Part shown: positions 16,458 through 25,485 of the stretch, piece after piece
Layout: every line of letters begins with the position of its first letter
How positions within the stretch are numbered: the first letter of the stretch is position 1
Assembly (NCBI GenBank): GCA_000531095.1
Contig: HG799462.1
Location: 995,551 to 1,059,550 of the forward strand
From: Gemmata massiliana
GTDB lineage: Bacteria > Planctomycetota > Planctomycetia > Gemmatales > Gemmataceae
DNA length: 64,000 nt
Direction: 5' to 3'
The notes under the pieces: generated by a model
Seen by the model: only the letters and a program-made list of their open reading frames with translations
The model's database searches: none
Told to the model about the DNA's origin: nothing
Program-made: the position numbers and the translations under genes

Positions 16458-17693
16458 ATGAGACTGTTCGGCATCCTGCTGATTGTCCCGATCCTCCTCG
16501 CGGGGGGTGGCTACGTCTACCTCGCGACCCAGGACTGGAAGGGCCGCCAGCAAATCAACGCGGCCGGGCTGCGGCACCTGTTGCTCCTTCAGGGGCTCCC
16601 CGTCGAAGGGGCGGATTTCAGTGCCGACGATGAGACGCCCTTTGAAGTTCCAATGGCCGGTGGCGAAGTCACTAGTACGGTCAGCAAGAAGTTGCTCGAA
16701 ACCTACTTCCGCAACGGTACCGCCGGGGGCGGGGCTTCGACGGGCGGGGAGCAAGCGCCCGCGCGGCTCTCGCTCGCGGCAAACGCACCCGTTACCGACC
16801 AGGTCGGGGAAGCCAAGCGCGTGCTCGGGCTGTTAAAGGGTGAGCTCGACAAGGCCCAAGACGCGGCGCAGAAGATCGCCCTCGTTGAAGGCTGGTTGCT
16901 GATCCAGGCCGAGACGATGAACGAGCGGGTTCAGTACCAGGAATGGGCCTCGCGCAACGACAAGACCGGTGCTCCCAAGTCCGCCGAGAAGCTCGCCGCG
17001 GACGCGGATTCGCTCGTTCACGCTTTGGACCGCAAGTTCTACCGCGTTGCCCCGAAACTCTACGCGGGTGGCAGCGCGGCGCTCGCACCGGCCAAGTGGC
17101 AGGAGATGCAGAGCAAGGCTGAAGGGGCGGGCGCAGATGCGGCGCAGTTGAAGCCCCCGGTGGCGACTGATGACGCCGATCGCCGTGCGCGCCTGGCCCA
17201 CTTGTTCGTTCATCTCGATCGGGACGCGGCGTGGCAGCGCCGAGTGGCGGTGGTGGTGGGGTTGCGGCGCTACGTGGCCGCGATCACGGCCCAAACCATC
17301 CGGTTCCGCGAGATGCGGAGTCAGGTGGAGCTGCCGTTGGGGGTGGATCAGGCGAACTTCCAGAAGGTCCAGGACTACTTGCTCAACGAGGCGCGACAGA
17401 AAGTGAACCAGGTGCGCGTGGTTGCGGACGAGAAGGCAAAACTCGTGGAGCAGAAAACCGCCGCGGACGATGCCGTGAGTCGCCGACAAACGCAACTCGC
17501 CAGTTTACGGGCGCAGCTCCAGAAGGTGCAGACCGAAGTTGACGAGCACCTCGTGCAGCAAACCGGAATCGAAAAGCAACTGTACGAGATCCAGCGCGAA
17601 GTCAGCCTGACGTTGGAAGAGGTGTACCGGCTCGAAGCTCTTCTCACTGACGTGGAGCGTGAGCGGTACGGGCTCCTGCCGCGTCAGCCCTAG
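16458..17693 (+). CDS. Membrane-anchored coiled-coil protein, first of four-gene operon
   Basis: 411 residues from ATG 16458 (an in-frame ATG at 16410 gives a non-protein-like leader). One N-terminal transmembrane helix (LFGILLIVPILLAGGGYVYL, about 3-22). A mixed middle region follows, then a strong heptad-like coiled coil at about 305-405 (Glu/Lys/Gln/Ala-rich, with QTQLASLRAQLQKVQTEVDE). No known domain recognised. Orientation should leave the coiled coil outside the inner membrane or cytoplasmic depending on anchor topology. It starts a unidirectional run of four small membrane proteins ending in a terminator at 19881. Confidence 0.75.
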   Translation: MRLFGILLIVPILLAGGGYVYLATQDWKGRQQINAAGLRHLLLLQGLPVEGADFSADDETPFEVPMAGGEVTSTVSKKLLETYFRNGTAGGGASTGGEQAPARLSLAANAPVTDQVGEAKRVLGLLKGELDKAQDAAQKIALVEGWLLIQAETMNERVQYQEWASRNDKTGAPKSAEKLAADADSLVHALDRKFYRVAPKLYAGGSAALAPAKWQEMQSKAEGAGADAAQLKPPVATDDADRRARLAHLFVHLDRDAAWQRRVAVVVGLRRYVAAITAQTIRFREMRSQVELPLGVDQANFQKVQDYLLNEARQKVNQVRVVADEKAKLVEQKTAADDAVSRRQTQLASLRAQLQKVQTEVDEHLVQQTGIEKQLYEIQREVSLTLEEVYRLEALLTDVERERYGLLPRQP

Positions 17694-17806
17694 TGTGCTT
17701 TGTGACCCGGGCTTTGGGGTGGTTTGGTCCGGGCGTGTACGGATTCGGGAAACCTGTCTTCGTTTAGACTCGAAACGCGATTCGCTCATTCCGGCCAGGT
17801 GCGACG

Positions 17807-18559
17807 ATGACCGCAATCGGCAAGCTGATGGCTTTCCTGCTCCTCGCCGTTGGGCTCGCGATGATGACGTGGGCGCTGAGCGCCTACGCCCAGCGCCCGG
17901 CGTGGTTCGACCCGATTCCCGAGGGTGGGGTCGATAAGAACGCCCGCACGGCCACGTTCGCGCAACTCAAGGCCGAAATCGACGCATTGAACCGTAGTGC
18001 AGAGGTCGCGACCAGCGTTTGGGGCACCAGTTTGAAAGAACTGGAGGCGAGCGAATCGCTCCGCGCCGGGCGCCTCAAAGGCTACGCCGATCGCTACCAG
18101 TGGGCTCGAAAAGGCAACCCCCGGGATCTGATCGATCCGGCGAACCCCCGGAGCGGGAAAGGATTTTACGCGCCCACAATTGATCCCGCTCTGAAGCTCT
18201 ATGATTTGAGCGCGGACGCGACCGGTAAGCCGAAGGGCGCGCCCCTTCTTGGGAGCGACGAGTTGCCACTTCCCGGGATCGACATGTTGACCGACTCGGT
18301 ATCGAACGACCTCAAGGAGATGTTGGAGCTGACGGCACAGATCACGGAGCAGCGGCGGAAATTCGATGAACTCAGTGCGGACGTGGTCGCGACCGAGGAT
18401 CGCCTGGTTGCGGTGAACACGATCCGCGATAGCGTGCAGGCCGAACTGTTTTTCCTCTCCACGTTCACCTCGAACGAGTACGAGACGCGAGAGACGGTCG
18501 CCCGGCGCAAACAGCAACTACAGAAGCGGCTGAGGGCGCTCGGGGGCGCCCGTTTCTGA
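17807..18559 (+). CDS. Membrane-anchored coiled-coil protein, second of operon
   Basis: 250 residues. N-terminal transmembrane helix (MAFLLLAVGLAMMTWALSAYA, split: helix about 8-26), then QRPAWFDPIPEG. A helical middle follows, then a short proline/glycine region (RDLIDPANP through LPLPGIDML), and a C-terminal coiled coil at about 165-245 (SNDLKEMLELTAQITEQRRK). Not a recognised family. Its topology matches the genes on both sides, suggesting subunits of one envelope assembly. Confidence 0.72.
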   Translation: MTAIGKLMAFLLLAVGLAMMTWALSAYAQRPAWFDPIPEGGVDKNARTATFAQLKAEIDALNRSAEVATSVWGTSLKELEASESLRAGRLKGYADRYQWARKGNPRDLIDPANPRSGKGFYAPTIDPALKLYDLSADATGKPKGAPLLGSDELPLPGIDMLTDSVSNDLKEMLELTAQITEQRRKFDELSADVVATEDRLVAVNTIRDSVQAELFFLSTFTSNEYETRETVARRKQQLQKRLRALGGARF

Positions 18560-18651
18560 CGCGTGGTACCGGATGTCCGAAAGATCGGCGCGGCTGTTCG
18601 CATCTGAATCATCAGTGGGGCGCGAAACAAGGTGAGTGGGGAGGGCGTGTG

Positions 18652-19563
18652 ATGAGTTGGCTCGGCAAAATTTTGACGTTCCTGGTTCTCATCGCCTCAC
18701 TCGTGTGGGCGTATTTCACCGTCAACGTCTACGCGACGCGGACCAACTGGAAGGCTCGGGCCGACGCCTACGAAAAGGCGCTGAAATTGAGCGAGGCGAA
18801 CCGGGACGCCGAATTGGTCAGCACCCGCGCGGAGAAAGAGCAGCTCGTCCGTCAGCTGGAAACTGAGAAGGGCCGCAACGCGGAACTGAACAATAAGTAC
18901 GACGAACTCGAGGCCCGGAGCAAGAAGGGCGACGACGACTTTAAGAAGGCTACTGACACGATCAGGGCCACGGCCGCAAATGCGGCCCTCATGATCGCGA
19001 GTGAGAAAGTCACTCTGGGCGAGTTAACTAATACACGTAAGCGAAATACCGAACTCGAAGGTAAGGTGGTCGCACTCGTACTGGCGCTGCAAACCGCCGA
19101 GCGCGAGCGCCTCCGGGCCGAAAACGATTCCAAGCTCCAGCGCTCCTTTGCCGAGGACAATGCCAGGAAGATCCTCGAACTGACCGATCTCGTGGCCCAG
19201 TTGCGACAGACCGGCGGGAGCGGAACCGCGGCCGTACTTCGGAGCATCGATAAGGCCCCGGCAGCCCTGCCGGACAACACGCGCGGGACCGTTCTCCGCG
19301 ACGCCGCCAATGAGTTCGTCCAGATCAGCATCGGCATTGACGCCGGGCTGGAACCCGGTTCACGACTGGACGTTTACCGCGAGTCGGGCGGTGGTCAGTA
19401 CCTCGGTACGCTCGTCGTGACGAAATCGCTGCACCCGAAGCAAGCGGTCGCGGAGTTCCGGCCGGCCCGTCGGGTGCCCGTCTCACAGCTCCGCCCCGAC
19501 GAGTTACCACGCAAGGGCGACACCGTGGGCATTATCTCGACCGGCGCGCCTAAACTCCCTTGA
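18652..19563 (+). CDS. Membrane-anchored coiled-coil protein with beta-rich C-terminus, third of operon
   Basis: 303 residues from ATG 18652 (a GTG immediately upstream adds one residue). Transmembrane helix at about 6-24, a long coiled coil at about 30-195 (for example KEQLVRQLETEKGRNAELNN), then a beta-rich module at about 215-300 (GTVLRDAANEFVQISIGI, DAGLEPGSRLDVYRESGGG, QYLGTLVVTKSL). One helix, a coiled coil and a small beta barrel is the general layout of MreC; sequence identity to MreC is not evident, so this is a structural analogy only. Confidence 0.74.
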   Translation: MSWLGKILTFLVLIASLVWAYFTVNVYATRTNWKARADAYEKALKLSEANRDAELVSTRAEKEQLVRQLETEKGRNAELNNKYDELEARSKKGDDDFKKATDTIRATAANAALMIASEKVTLGELTNTRKRNTELEGKVVALVLALQTAERERLRAENDSKLQRSFAEDNARKILELTDLVAQLRQTGGSGTAAVLRSIDKAPAALPDNTRGTVLRDAANEFVQISIGIDAGLEPGSRLDVYRESGGGQYLGTLVVTKSLHPKQAVAEFRPARRVPVSQLRPDELPRKGDTVGIISTGAPKLP

Positions 19564-19601
19564 ACCACTTGGGCGCTGACACCCCGCACGGAGAACGACC
19601 A

Positions 19602-19847
19602 ATGGCCAGAAGCCGGACACGCGACGATCGCGGCGACGATATGCCCAAGCGCCCGGAACAGGTGAAACGCGACGGCCCTTACGTGGTAATGCTGTTCATC
19701 ACGTTAGTGGCGGTGGCGGTCGGGTGCGTGTTGCTCTACTTGGACAATAGCGAGTACGCTGGGAAGAGCCCGCCCAAGGAGACGCCGAACGTGCGCGCGC
19801 TCGGGACGGAGTTAAAATCTGACGGCGGGACGGCTCCCAAATTGTGA
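19602..19847 (+). CDS. Small single-pass membrane protein, last of operon
   Basis: 81 residues from ATG 19602. Basic, arginine-rich cytoplasmic start (MARSRTRDDRGDDMPKRP), one transmembrane helix (about 30-49, YVVMLFITLVAVAVGCVLLY), and a short polar tail. It follows the third coiled-coil gene by 38 bases and precedes the operon terminator. Function unknown. Confidence 0.65.
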   Translation: MARSRTRDDRGDDMPKRPEQVKRDGPYVVMLFITLVAVAVGCVLLYLDNSEYAGKSPPKETPNVRALGTELKSDGGTAPKL

Positions 19848-19880
19848 TCTCACCCTGCGCGCCTCCCTATCCGATTGATG

Positions 19881-19909
19881 AACAACCCCGGCTCGCGGCC
19901 GGGGTTGTT
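19881..19909 (+). terminator. Intrinsic terminator of the coiled-coil operon
   Basis: AACAACCCCGGC (19881-19892) pairs perfectly with GCCGGGGTTGTT (19898-19909) around a five-base loop and is followed by CATTTTC. It begins 34 bases after the last stop codon of the operon. Confidence 0.8.
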
Positions 19910-20024
19910 CATTTTCTGGCCACTTCAGGTTGACAAACTTCGTCTTTATTTCGTTTCCTGGGGTCGCTAATGTTCGCGCCGTCGGGGTGAGATAGGTAGG
20001 TTTCTCAGGAAGGGGCGTGGCTTT

Positions 20025-20810
20025 ATGCGTCGAGCAACGGCGTGGGTCGTCGTGGTCGGCGTCGCTGTACTCGGGATCACCGGGCCGGCGTCGGCTGCGG
20101 ACGGGTTCTGGGTGTCCATTGCGACCGGTCTGGCCGGTTCGTCTACACCGACGGGCTACCAGGATTGGTGGTTCGAGACGCCTCACGGTCCCCCTCCGGT
20201 TGCGGTTACGGGCCTCAGTGGGGGGACCATCGAAGCCACCACTGGTGGCGGGAGCAGCTTTTTCACGGGCGGCGCGGTTCCCGTGGTGGTGCCCACGACG
20301 GACGGGTACGGGTACCTCGCGGGCGGTTCAAAGCCGAGTGACCTGAGTAGCGCACTCAAGCGCCAAATGGAGGGCGGTCAAGGGTTGGCGAGTGCCGCCC
20401 CCGACGCGAGTGCGACGGCCCCGCCCGCGAACGCACTACTGCTCTCCGCGGTACTGGGCGATGCTGATTCGACCGGCGCTCGCTCGCTGACGGTTTCGGT
20501 CACCGACCCGCAATCGAACCCGGTCGCCGGTGGGGTCGTGAGCGTGCCGGACGGCGGGTGGTGGGTGATCGGTCTCGGGCCTGGGGACAAGGAGACGACC
20601 ACAAACCCGGGCAACGGGAGCGGTAACGGTAACGGCAACGGCAATGGAAGCGGCAGTGACCCGGGTAACGGGAGCGGTGGAGACGGTGGAACGGGTGGCA
20701 CCCCCGGGGGACCGATCGCGACGCCGGAGCCGGCAACCGGGTTACTCCTGGGTGTGGGCGGGTTGGCCGCGGGCGGGTTCCGGCTCTTTAACCGCCGCCG
20801 CACGAAGTAA
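20025..20810 (+). CDS. PEP-CTERM sorting-domain protein
   Basis: 261 residues. Signal peptide at 1 to about 24 ([19 protein letters not shown]). The middle is Gly/Thr/Ser-rich, with a glycine-asparagine repeat tract at about 192-225. The C-terminus is a PEP-CTERM motif: TPEPATG, then a hydrophobic helix ([13 protein letters not shown]) and a basic end (RLFNRRRTK). Such tails are recognised by exosortases and mark proteins exported and anchored or released at the cell surface, often with extracellular polysaccharide. No exosortase gene lies in this window. Confidence 0.82.
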   Translation: MRRATAWVVVVGVAVLGITGPASAADGFWVSIATGLAGSSTPTGYQDWWFETPHGPPPVAVTGLSGGTIEATTGGGSSFFTGGAVPVVVPTTDGYGYLAGGSKPSDLSSALKRQMEGGQGLASAAPDASATAPPANALLLSAVLGDADSTGARSLTVSVTDPQSNPVAGGVVSVPDGGWWVIGLGPGDKETTTNPGNGSGNGNGNGNGSGSDPGNGSGGDGGTGGTPGGPIATPEPATGLLLGVGGLAAGGFRLFNRRRTK

Positions 20811-20833
20811 GACACGACGCCCCGACACGCGCG

Positions 20834-20863
20834 AAACACGGCTCTTCGGGGCCGTGTTTTTGT
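20834..20863 (+). terminator. Intrinsic terminator after PEP-CTERM gene
   Basis: AAACACGGC (20834-20842) pairs with GCCGTGTTT (20851-20859) and the stem runs directly into a T-rich tail (TTTTGTTTTC). It starts 24 bases after the stop codon. Confidence 0.8.
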
Positions 20864-21021
20864 TTTCTCAGCCCCGTGCGTTACAGCGCGAATCGGTGCG
20901 CCCGATGTGTTCCCTTCGCGGCCCCCGCTGGAAATGGGTGTACTCATCCCTAATCATGTCTGCGGGGACCGGCGGATGTGCCGGTCCGCGAACTCAACGC
21001 CCCAACGGGAGTAAGTCACCG

Positions 21022-21618
21022 ATGCCGGTTCAAGTACAAAAGGAAGCCCCGGATTTTACCGCGAAGGCCGTCATTAACGGCCAGATCACCCCCGACGACG
21101 CGCCCTACAAACTTTCGAGCAACCGCGGGAAGTACGTCGTCCTGTTTTTCTACCCGCTCGACTTCACCTTCGTTTGCCCCACGGAGATCATCGCGTTCAG
21201 CGACCGCATCGCCGAGTTCGAGAAGCGCAACTGCCAGGTCGTCGGCGTGTCAGTGGACAGCCAGTACTCGCACCTCGCCTGGATCGAAACGCCGCGCGCC
21301 AAGGGCGGGCTGGGCGAACTGAAGTACCCGCTCGTCGCCGACCTGACCAAGAAGATCAGCGCCGACTACGGCGTCCTCCTGGACGCGGGGATCTCGCTCC
21401 GTGGCCTGTTCGTGATCGACCAGAAGGGGATTGTGCGCGCGATCACCGTTCACGACCTGCCGCTGGGCCGCAGCGTGGACGAGGCGCTCCGCGTACTGGA
21501 CGCGCTCCAACACTTCGAGAAGCACGGTGAGGTGTGCCCGGCCGACTGGAAGCCCGGTGCCGCGACCATCGACACGAAGAACGCGGGCGCGTACTTCGAG
21601 AAGGCTGCGAAGAAGTAA
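21022..21618 (+). CDS. Peroxiredoxin, typical 2-Cys (AhpC/Prx1)
   Basis: 198 residues from ATG 21022, chosen as the first Met before the family's usual start ([16 protein letters not shown]); the longer upstream frame is not protein-like. Peroxidatic cysteine is Cys52 in FTFVCPTE and resolving cysteine is Cys172 in HGEVCPADW. The length and both motifs are those of Prx1-type enzymes, which reduce hydrogen peroxide and organic peroxides using thioredoxin or AhpF. Cytoplasmic. It is monocistronic, with a hairpin at 21643-21667 beyond its stop. Confidence 0.93.
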   Translation: MPVQVQKEAPDFTAKAVINGQITPDDAPYKLSSNRGKYVVLFFYPLDFTFVCPTEIIAFSDRIAEFEKRNCQVVGVSVDSQYSHLAWIETPRAKGGLGELKYPLVADLTKKISADYGVLLDAGISLRGLFVIDQKGIVRAITVHDLPLGRSVDEALRVLDALQHFEKHGEVCPADWKPGAATIDTKNAGAYFEKAAKK

Positions 21619-21642
21619 ACCGCGTTAGTTACAGCGGCACTC

Positions 21643-21667
21643 GCGTGCCCGGTCTGTCCGGGCACGC
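21643..21667. terminator. Hairpin between convergent genes
   Basis: GCGTGCCCGG (21643-21652) and CCGGGCACGC (21658-21667) form a perfect ten-base-pair stem with a TCTGT loop between the peroxiredoxin stop and the stop of the convergent membrane protein. No clear T run, so a bidirectional terminator is likely but not certain. Confidence 0.6.
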
Positions 21668-21681
21668 AGATTCATCTCGCG

Positions 21682-22341
21682 TTACACGCACACTTCCAGC
21701 ATCAAGAAGTTGTCGGGTTCCTTCTTGTACAGTGCAGACGCGGCCCGAAGCGTTTTAATGCGGTCCTCGTGCCACGGGTTTTCGAGAACCGGCATCGTGT
21801 CCGCGTAGGGAAAATTTTCCAACAGATCGCGGCGCACGAGCATCGCGCGCACCTTGCGAATTCGCTCGTCACCGACCAGCTCACATGTCAGGAACAGGGC
21901 GTACTTCACGGTGGTGACCGGCAGGCCGGCGTCGCGCTTGATGTGCCCCTCGACGAAGTGCTCCGCGACCGCGTTCAACACGAAATTGAGTAGGAACCAG
22001 CGGTCCTCTTTCGCGATCGGCATCACCGGGTTCTCGACCGTGGTCGCGCGGGCCGCGGCCCACACCTTCGCGACCGCCAGCTTGTTCAGGAACACCTCGT
22101 CGAGCGAGCGCTCCAGCACGGTGCGGATCTTCAACGCGCCGTCGGTGAAGATGTTCAGGCTGACGATGATGCGGTCCAGGAACTCCTTCGCGTACCACTG
22201 GCGCGTGGCCTGGCGGCGCGCCCACCACCAGGTAAACGCGAAGGTCGCGCCGGAAGTGGTCGCCGCGACGAGAATCGTCACGATGACGCGCTTGGTGTAT
22301 TCAGCGGAAACTTGGTCCGTATCCAACCCGAATAGGAACAT
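21682..22341 (-). CDS. Hypothetical protein with N-terminal membrane helix
   Basis: 219 residues from ATG 22341 (MFLFGLDTDQVSAEYTKRV). One hydrophobic helix at about 20-38 (VIVTILVAATTSGATFAFTW), followed by an amphipathic, mainly helical cytoplasmic or periplasmic domain to the end. Cys and Trp content low, no recognisable catalytic motif. No family recognised. It lies downstream of bamA on the same strand with a gap of about 140 bases, so cotranscription is possible. Confidence 0.65.
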   Translation of the reverse strand: MFLFGLDTDQVSAEYTKRVIVTILVAATTSGATFAFTWWWARRQATRQWYAKEFLDRIIVSLNIFTDGALKIRTVLERSLDEVFLNKLAVAKVWAAARATTVENPVMPIAKEDRWFLLNFVLNAVAEHFVEGHIKRDAGLPVTTVKYALFLTCELVGDERIRKVRAMLVRRDLLENFPYADTMPVLENPWHEDRIKTLRAASALYKKEPDNFLMLEVCV

Positions 22342-22483
22342 GGGGCACTCCCAGGTGTTCGTTTTCGGAATTGTACACGGTGGTGAAGGCACCGGGACCG
22401 GGCTTCATACAGGAACCGGTGGCGTCCCAAGAATGTGAAGAAGCGAGCGAGGGGTTGGTGCCCGCTCGCTCAAAACCTTCGCG

Positions 22484-24838
22484 TTACTTGCTGCCGAACA
22501 GACCCATCGAGAAGTTGAACACCTGGCGGTGATCGTTCGGCCCCTGGCGCAGCGGGAACGCGATGTCGAACGCCAGCGGGAGCGGCCCGAGCGCCGGGAC
22601 CGACAGCCGGATGCCCGCACCCACCGACACGCGGTAGTCCCGGATCTCGAAGTTTCGTTCCACGGTCCCGTGGTCCACGAACGCGACCACGAACATCTTG
22701 TCGCTCGGTAGCACCGGGATCTGGTACTCGATCGTGTTGAGCAGCGAGAACGTGCCGCCGACCGCCAAATTGTTCTCGAACGGCCCGACTCCGCGGAAGC
22801 TGAACCCGCGGAAGCTCCGGATACCACCGGCGTAGAACCGCTCGAACACCGGGGCGTTCGTGCCGGCCACCGCGACCTGGGTACGGAACCCGAGCACGTG
22901 CCGGCCGCTGCCGTCCTCGCGGGCCAGGTACCGCGACGAAAAGAACTGCGTGAACTCGGCCGTACCGATCGGGAACGTGTAATCGCCGAGCACCTGCTCG
23001 AACCCGGCGTCGAACACGTTACCCTTCGTCGGGTAGATGTACGAGTCGCGCGTGTCGCGGTTGATCCCGGCCCGCAGCCCGAGGAGGAAGTGACTGCCGG
23101 CGTCCTTGCTGATCGCGTATGGAGCATAGTACGGGACGTCCTTCACGTTCACGCCTTCGATGCGCGTGCTCGCGGACGCGCTCCAGATCTGGTCGAGGCG
23201 CCGGTCCAGTGTGATGCGCCCGCCGAAGCGGTCCTCGTTGTACTCCGCGTAGGCCCGGTTGTAGTAGTACGCCGAGGTGGTCAGGCCGAACGGCGTGTTC
23301 ATCAGGTACGGCTCGCGGAACGTGACCGAGTAACGCTGAAACGAGGTGCCCGGGGCGGCCTCGATGCGCAACTCCTGGCCGCCGCCGCGGAACGCGCGCC
23401 CGTAGCGGATGTCGTCCCAGCTCGTCGGGAACCGGAACAGGTCGAAGTTCCGCTCGTTGATCGCGATGTTACCCGTGAGCCCGGCGTCCGAGTTCACGCT
23501 CCCACCGAACACGATGTTACCCGTGCGGGTCTCGCGCACCTTGACGAGAATGTCTTTGTACTCGGAATCGAACTCGTTCGGGACCACCTGAACATCGGGC
23601 GGATCGTCCGCGTCGAAGATGCCCAGCCGCGCGAGCCGCATCTTCGCGTCCTCGATCTTCGGGTACTGGAGGATCTGGCCCGGGCGCAGGTCGAGCTGAT
23701 TCAGGATGACGTCGTCGCGGGTGACCGCGTTGCCGTCGATCTTGATTCGACCCACGCGATCCTGTGCGCCCCGGTCGTTGAGGACGTTGTAATTCACCTG
23801 CACTAGCCCCGGTTGCACCTCGGTCCACTGTTCCTCGATTCCGGCCATGACGCCGCGGTACCCGTAGTAGTCACGGAGCCGGGTCAGGTCGCGCTGGGCC
23901 ACGCGCCGGTCGTACCGCTCACCGATCTGCAGTTCGGTCACGGCCGTGAGCTTCTCGGTCGGGTACGAGGTGTTCCCGGTAATGAACTTGTCGGACACGT
24001 GGTACTGGGCGCCCTCAATGATGTGGTACACGATGGTCACGTGGCTCATGTCGGCCGAGCGCTGGACCTCCGGTTTGATCTGGACCGCGAGGTAGCCGAG
24101 AGCCTGGTAGTACTCGGTCAGCGCCTTGCGGTCGAGTTCCAGCGACATCGGGTTGAACTTGCCGCCGATCAGCCCGCCGAACGCCTTTTTGGTCACCAGT
24201 TGCGTTTGGAGCCGGCCGGACATGGCGCCCGAGTTCCCCACGAACTCGATGCGCGAGACCTTCACGACCGGTCCTTCGACGATGTCGTAAACCACGCGGG
24301 AATCGGTCGGTTTGTTCCCTTCCACCAAATCCACGGTCGCGAAGTACCGCCCGTCGTCCTGGTACCGTCGCAGGATGGCCGCGCGCCCGAGTTCGTTGGC
24401 CAGCGGATTCATCGGATCGCCCTTGCGCAACCCGGTCAGCGTGCGCAAGTCACTGGGGCTGATGTGCTCCGCGCCGCGGTACACGATCTCCTGCACCGTG
24501 CTCGACAGTTCGTTGACGAAAATCGTCACCGTGATGCGCCCGTCTTGCTCGTTCGTGGTGAGCACACGGATGCCGTCCGGCGTGAACCAGCGGGTGTTCT
24601 GGAGCCGGCGCACGTCTTCCTGGATCAGAGCCTGGTCGTAGGCTTTGCCGGACCGCGAGTGCATGACGTTGAGAATCTGTGCGGTCGTGTGGATGCGGTT
24701 ACCGGCCGTTTGGATTTCCGCAATTTGTTTCCCTTGTGGGTTGTCGGCCGCGCGCAGCCACCCCCGTGCGCCCGCGAACATCGCGAGCGTGACCACGGCG
24801 GTGACGAGCCACGAACGGTATCGACGGCAGGCGGGCAT
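22484..24838 (-). CDS. bamA: Outer membrane assembly factor BamA (Omp85 family)
   Basis: 784 residues. Signal peptide at about 1-30. Several POTRA domains occupy about 35-430 (first IAEIQTAGNRIHTTAQILN; later ones with VSRIEFVGNSGAM, VSDKFITGNTSYPTEKL, VGRIKIDGNAVTRDDVI). A 16-strand beta-barrel follows, with the loop-6 type region around the GGIRSFRGFSFRG motif (the conserved RGF element). The C-terminal strand is FNFSMGLFGSK, ending in Lys rather than the usual aromatic residue. It inserts beta-barrel proteins into the outer membrane; its presence argues for a Gram-negative-type envelope. Confidence 0.93.
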   Translation of the reverse strand: MPACRRYRSWLVTAVVTLAMFAGARGWLRAADNPQGKQIAEIQTAGNRIHTTAQILNVMHSRSGKAYDQALIQEDVRRLQNTRWFTPDGIRVLTTNEQDGRITVTIFVNELSSTVQEIVYRGAEHISPSDLRTLTGLRKGDPMNPLANELGRAAILRRYQDDGRYFATVDLVEGNKPTDSRVVYDIVEGPVVKVSRIEFVGNSGAMSGRLQTQLVTKKAFGGLIGGKFNPMSLELDRKALTEYYQALGYLAVQIKPEVQRSADMSHVTIVYHIIEGAQYHVSDKFITGNTSYPTEKLTAVTELQIGERYDRRVAQRDLTRLRDYYGYRGVMAGIEEQWTEVQPGLVQVNYNVLNDRGAQDRVGRIKIDGNAVTRDDVILNQLDLRPGQILQYPKIEDAKMRLARLGIFDADDPPDVQVVPNEFDSEYKDILVKVRETRTGNIVFGGSVNSDAGLTGNIAINERNFDLFRFPTSWDDIRYGRAFRGGGQELRIEAAPGTSFQRYSVTFREPYLMNTPFGLTTSAYYYNRAYAEYNEDRFGGRITLDRRLDQIWSASASTRIEGVNVKDVPYYAPYAISKDAGSHFLLGLRAGINRDTRDSYIYPTKGNVFDAGFEQVLGDYTFPIGTAEFTQFFSSRYLAREDGSGRHVLGFRTQVAVAGTNAPVFERFYAGGIRSFRGFSFRGVGPFENNLAVGGTFSLLNTIEYQIPVLPSDKMFVVAFVDHGTVERNFEIRDYRVSVGAGIRLSVPALGPLPLAFDIAFPLRQGPNDHRQVFNFSMGLFGSK

Positions 24839-25137
24839 CGGATTCCCCTTGGGGTACCGGGCATTCGAGCGGCGGCATCGGCGGTAGCGAGTTGGGGCAC
24901 ATAAACCCCGTGCGATTTTGTGTCAAGATCGTGACACCGGATGACGATGCGGCCGTGCGATGAGAAGCGGGGGGAACTGGGATGTGTGATGACGAACTTT
25001 AGAGTTGTTATTTTGGGTATTCTGGCTCATCTAGGGTATTTGTGCGGAGATTGAGCGTAATCCCCAGTGACTCTGGTGAGATGGGTTCGTGTATTTTGCC
25101 GGTGTTCCGTAGTGCCCGGTTTCGCGCGAATGACACG
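24839..25137. other. Intergenic region upstream of bamA
   Basis: Nearly 300 bases, AT-richer than the flanks around 24985-25080. Holds the bamA promoter on the minus strand. I see no coding frame or strong hairpin. Confidence 0.45.
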
Positions 25138-25485
25138 TCACGGAGCGGCGCGAGGGATGGGCGCTGGGGCCTGACCGGGGACGTCCGTATCGCGCGGGTG
25201 GGGCGCTGGAGTGATCGGGGACGCACTCGGAGTTGGTACCACGCGGTCAACATAAACGGGGACTGAAGGGCGCGCGAAAAGCGCGAGCGCGAGGCCCCCA
25301 GCAATCACCGCCAACACGCCCGAAACCGCGCGCCAGAACATGATCGCACGGGCTTTCGATTCGCGGCCCGCGGCGAACATGAACGAGTTCCACTCGAACC
25401 CGTGCGGGGACGGGTCCAGTTTGGCGAGCGCCACCGCGAGCGGATCGGGGGCGTTCGGTGGGTGGTTGGGTGCGGACGTATTCAT
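25138..25485 (-). CDS. Small membrane protein coupled to ECF sigma factor, putative anti-sigma
   Basis: 115 residues. Its ATG (25483-25485) overlaps the sigma-factor stop by four bases, the arrangement of sigma/anti-sigma pairs. The N-terminal half is polar with HGFEWNSFMFAAGRESKARA. A transmembrane helix follows at about 58-75 (AVSGVLAVIAGGLALALFA). The C-terminus is Pro/Ala-rich and probably extracytoplasmic. No zinc motif, so it is not a zf-HC2 protein. Role as the sigma partner is inferred from position and topology. Confidence 0.62.
   Translation of the reverse strand: MNTSAPNHPPNAPDPLAVALAKLDPSPHGFEWNSFMFAAGRESKARAIMFWRAVSGVLAVIAGGLALALFARPSVPVYVDRVVPTPSASPITPAPHPRDTDVPGQAPAPIPRAAP

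Noticed and set aside
20600-20690. GGTAACGGCAACGG-type short tandem repeat
   Set aside because: It encodes the Gly-Asn tract of the PEP-CTERM protein and is not a separate element.
23813-24904. Long plus-strand frame over bamA
   Set aside because: Antisense of POTRA-coding DNA; His/Val/Arg-rich with no family.
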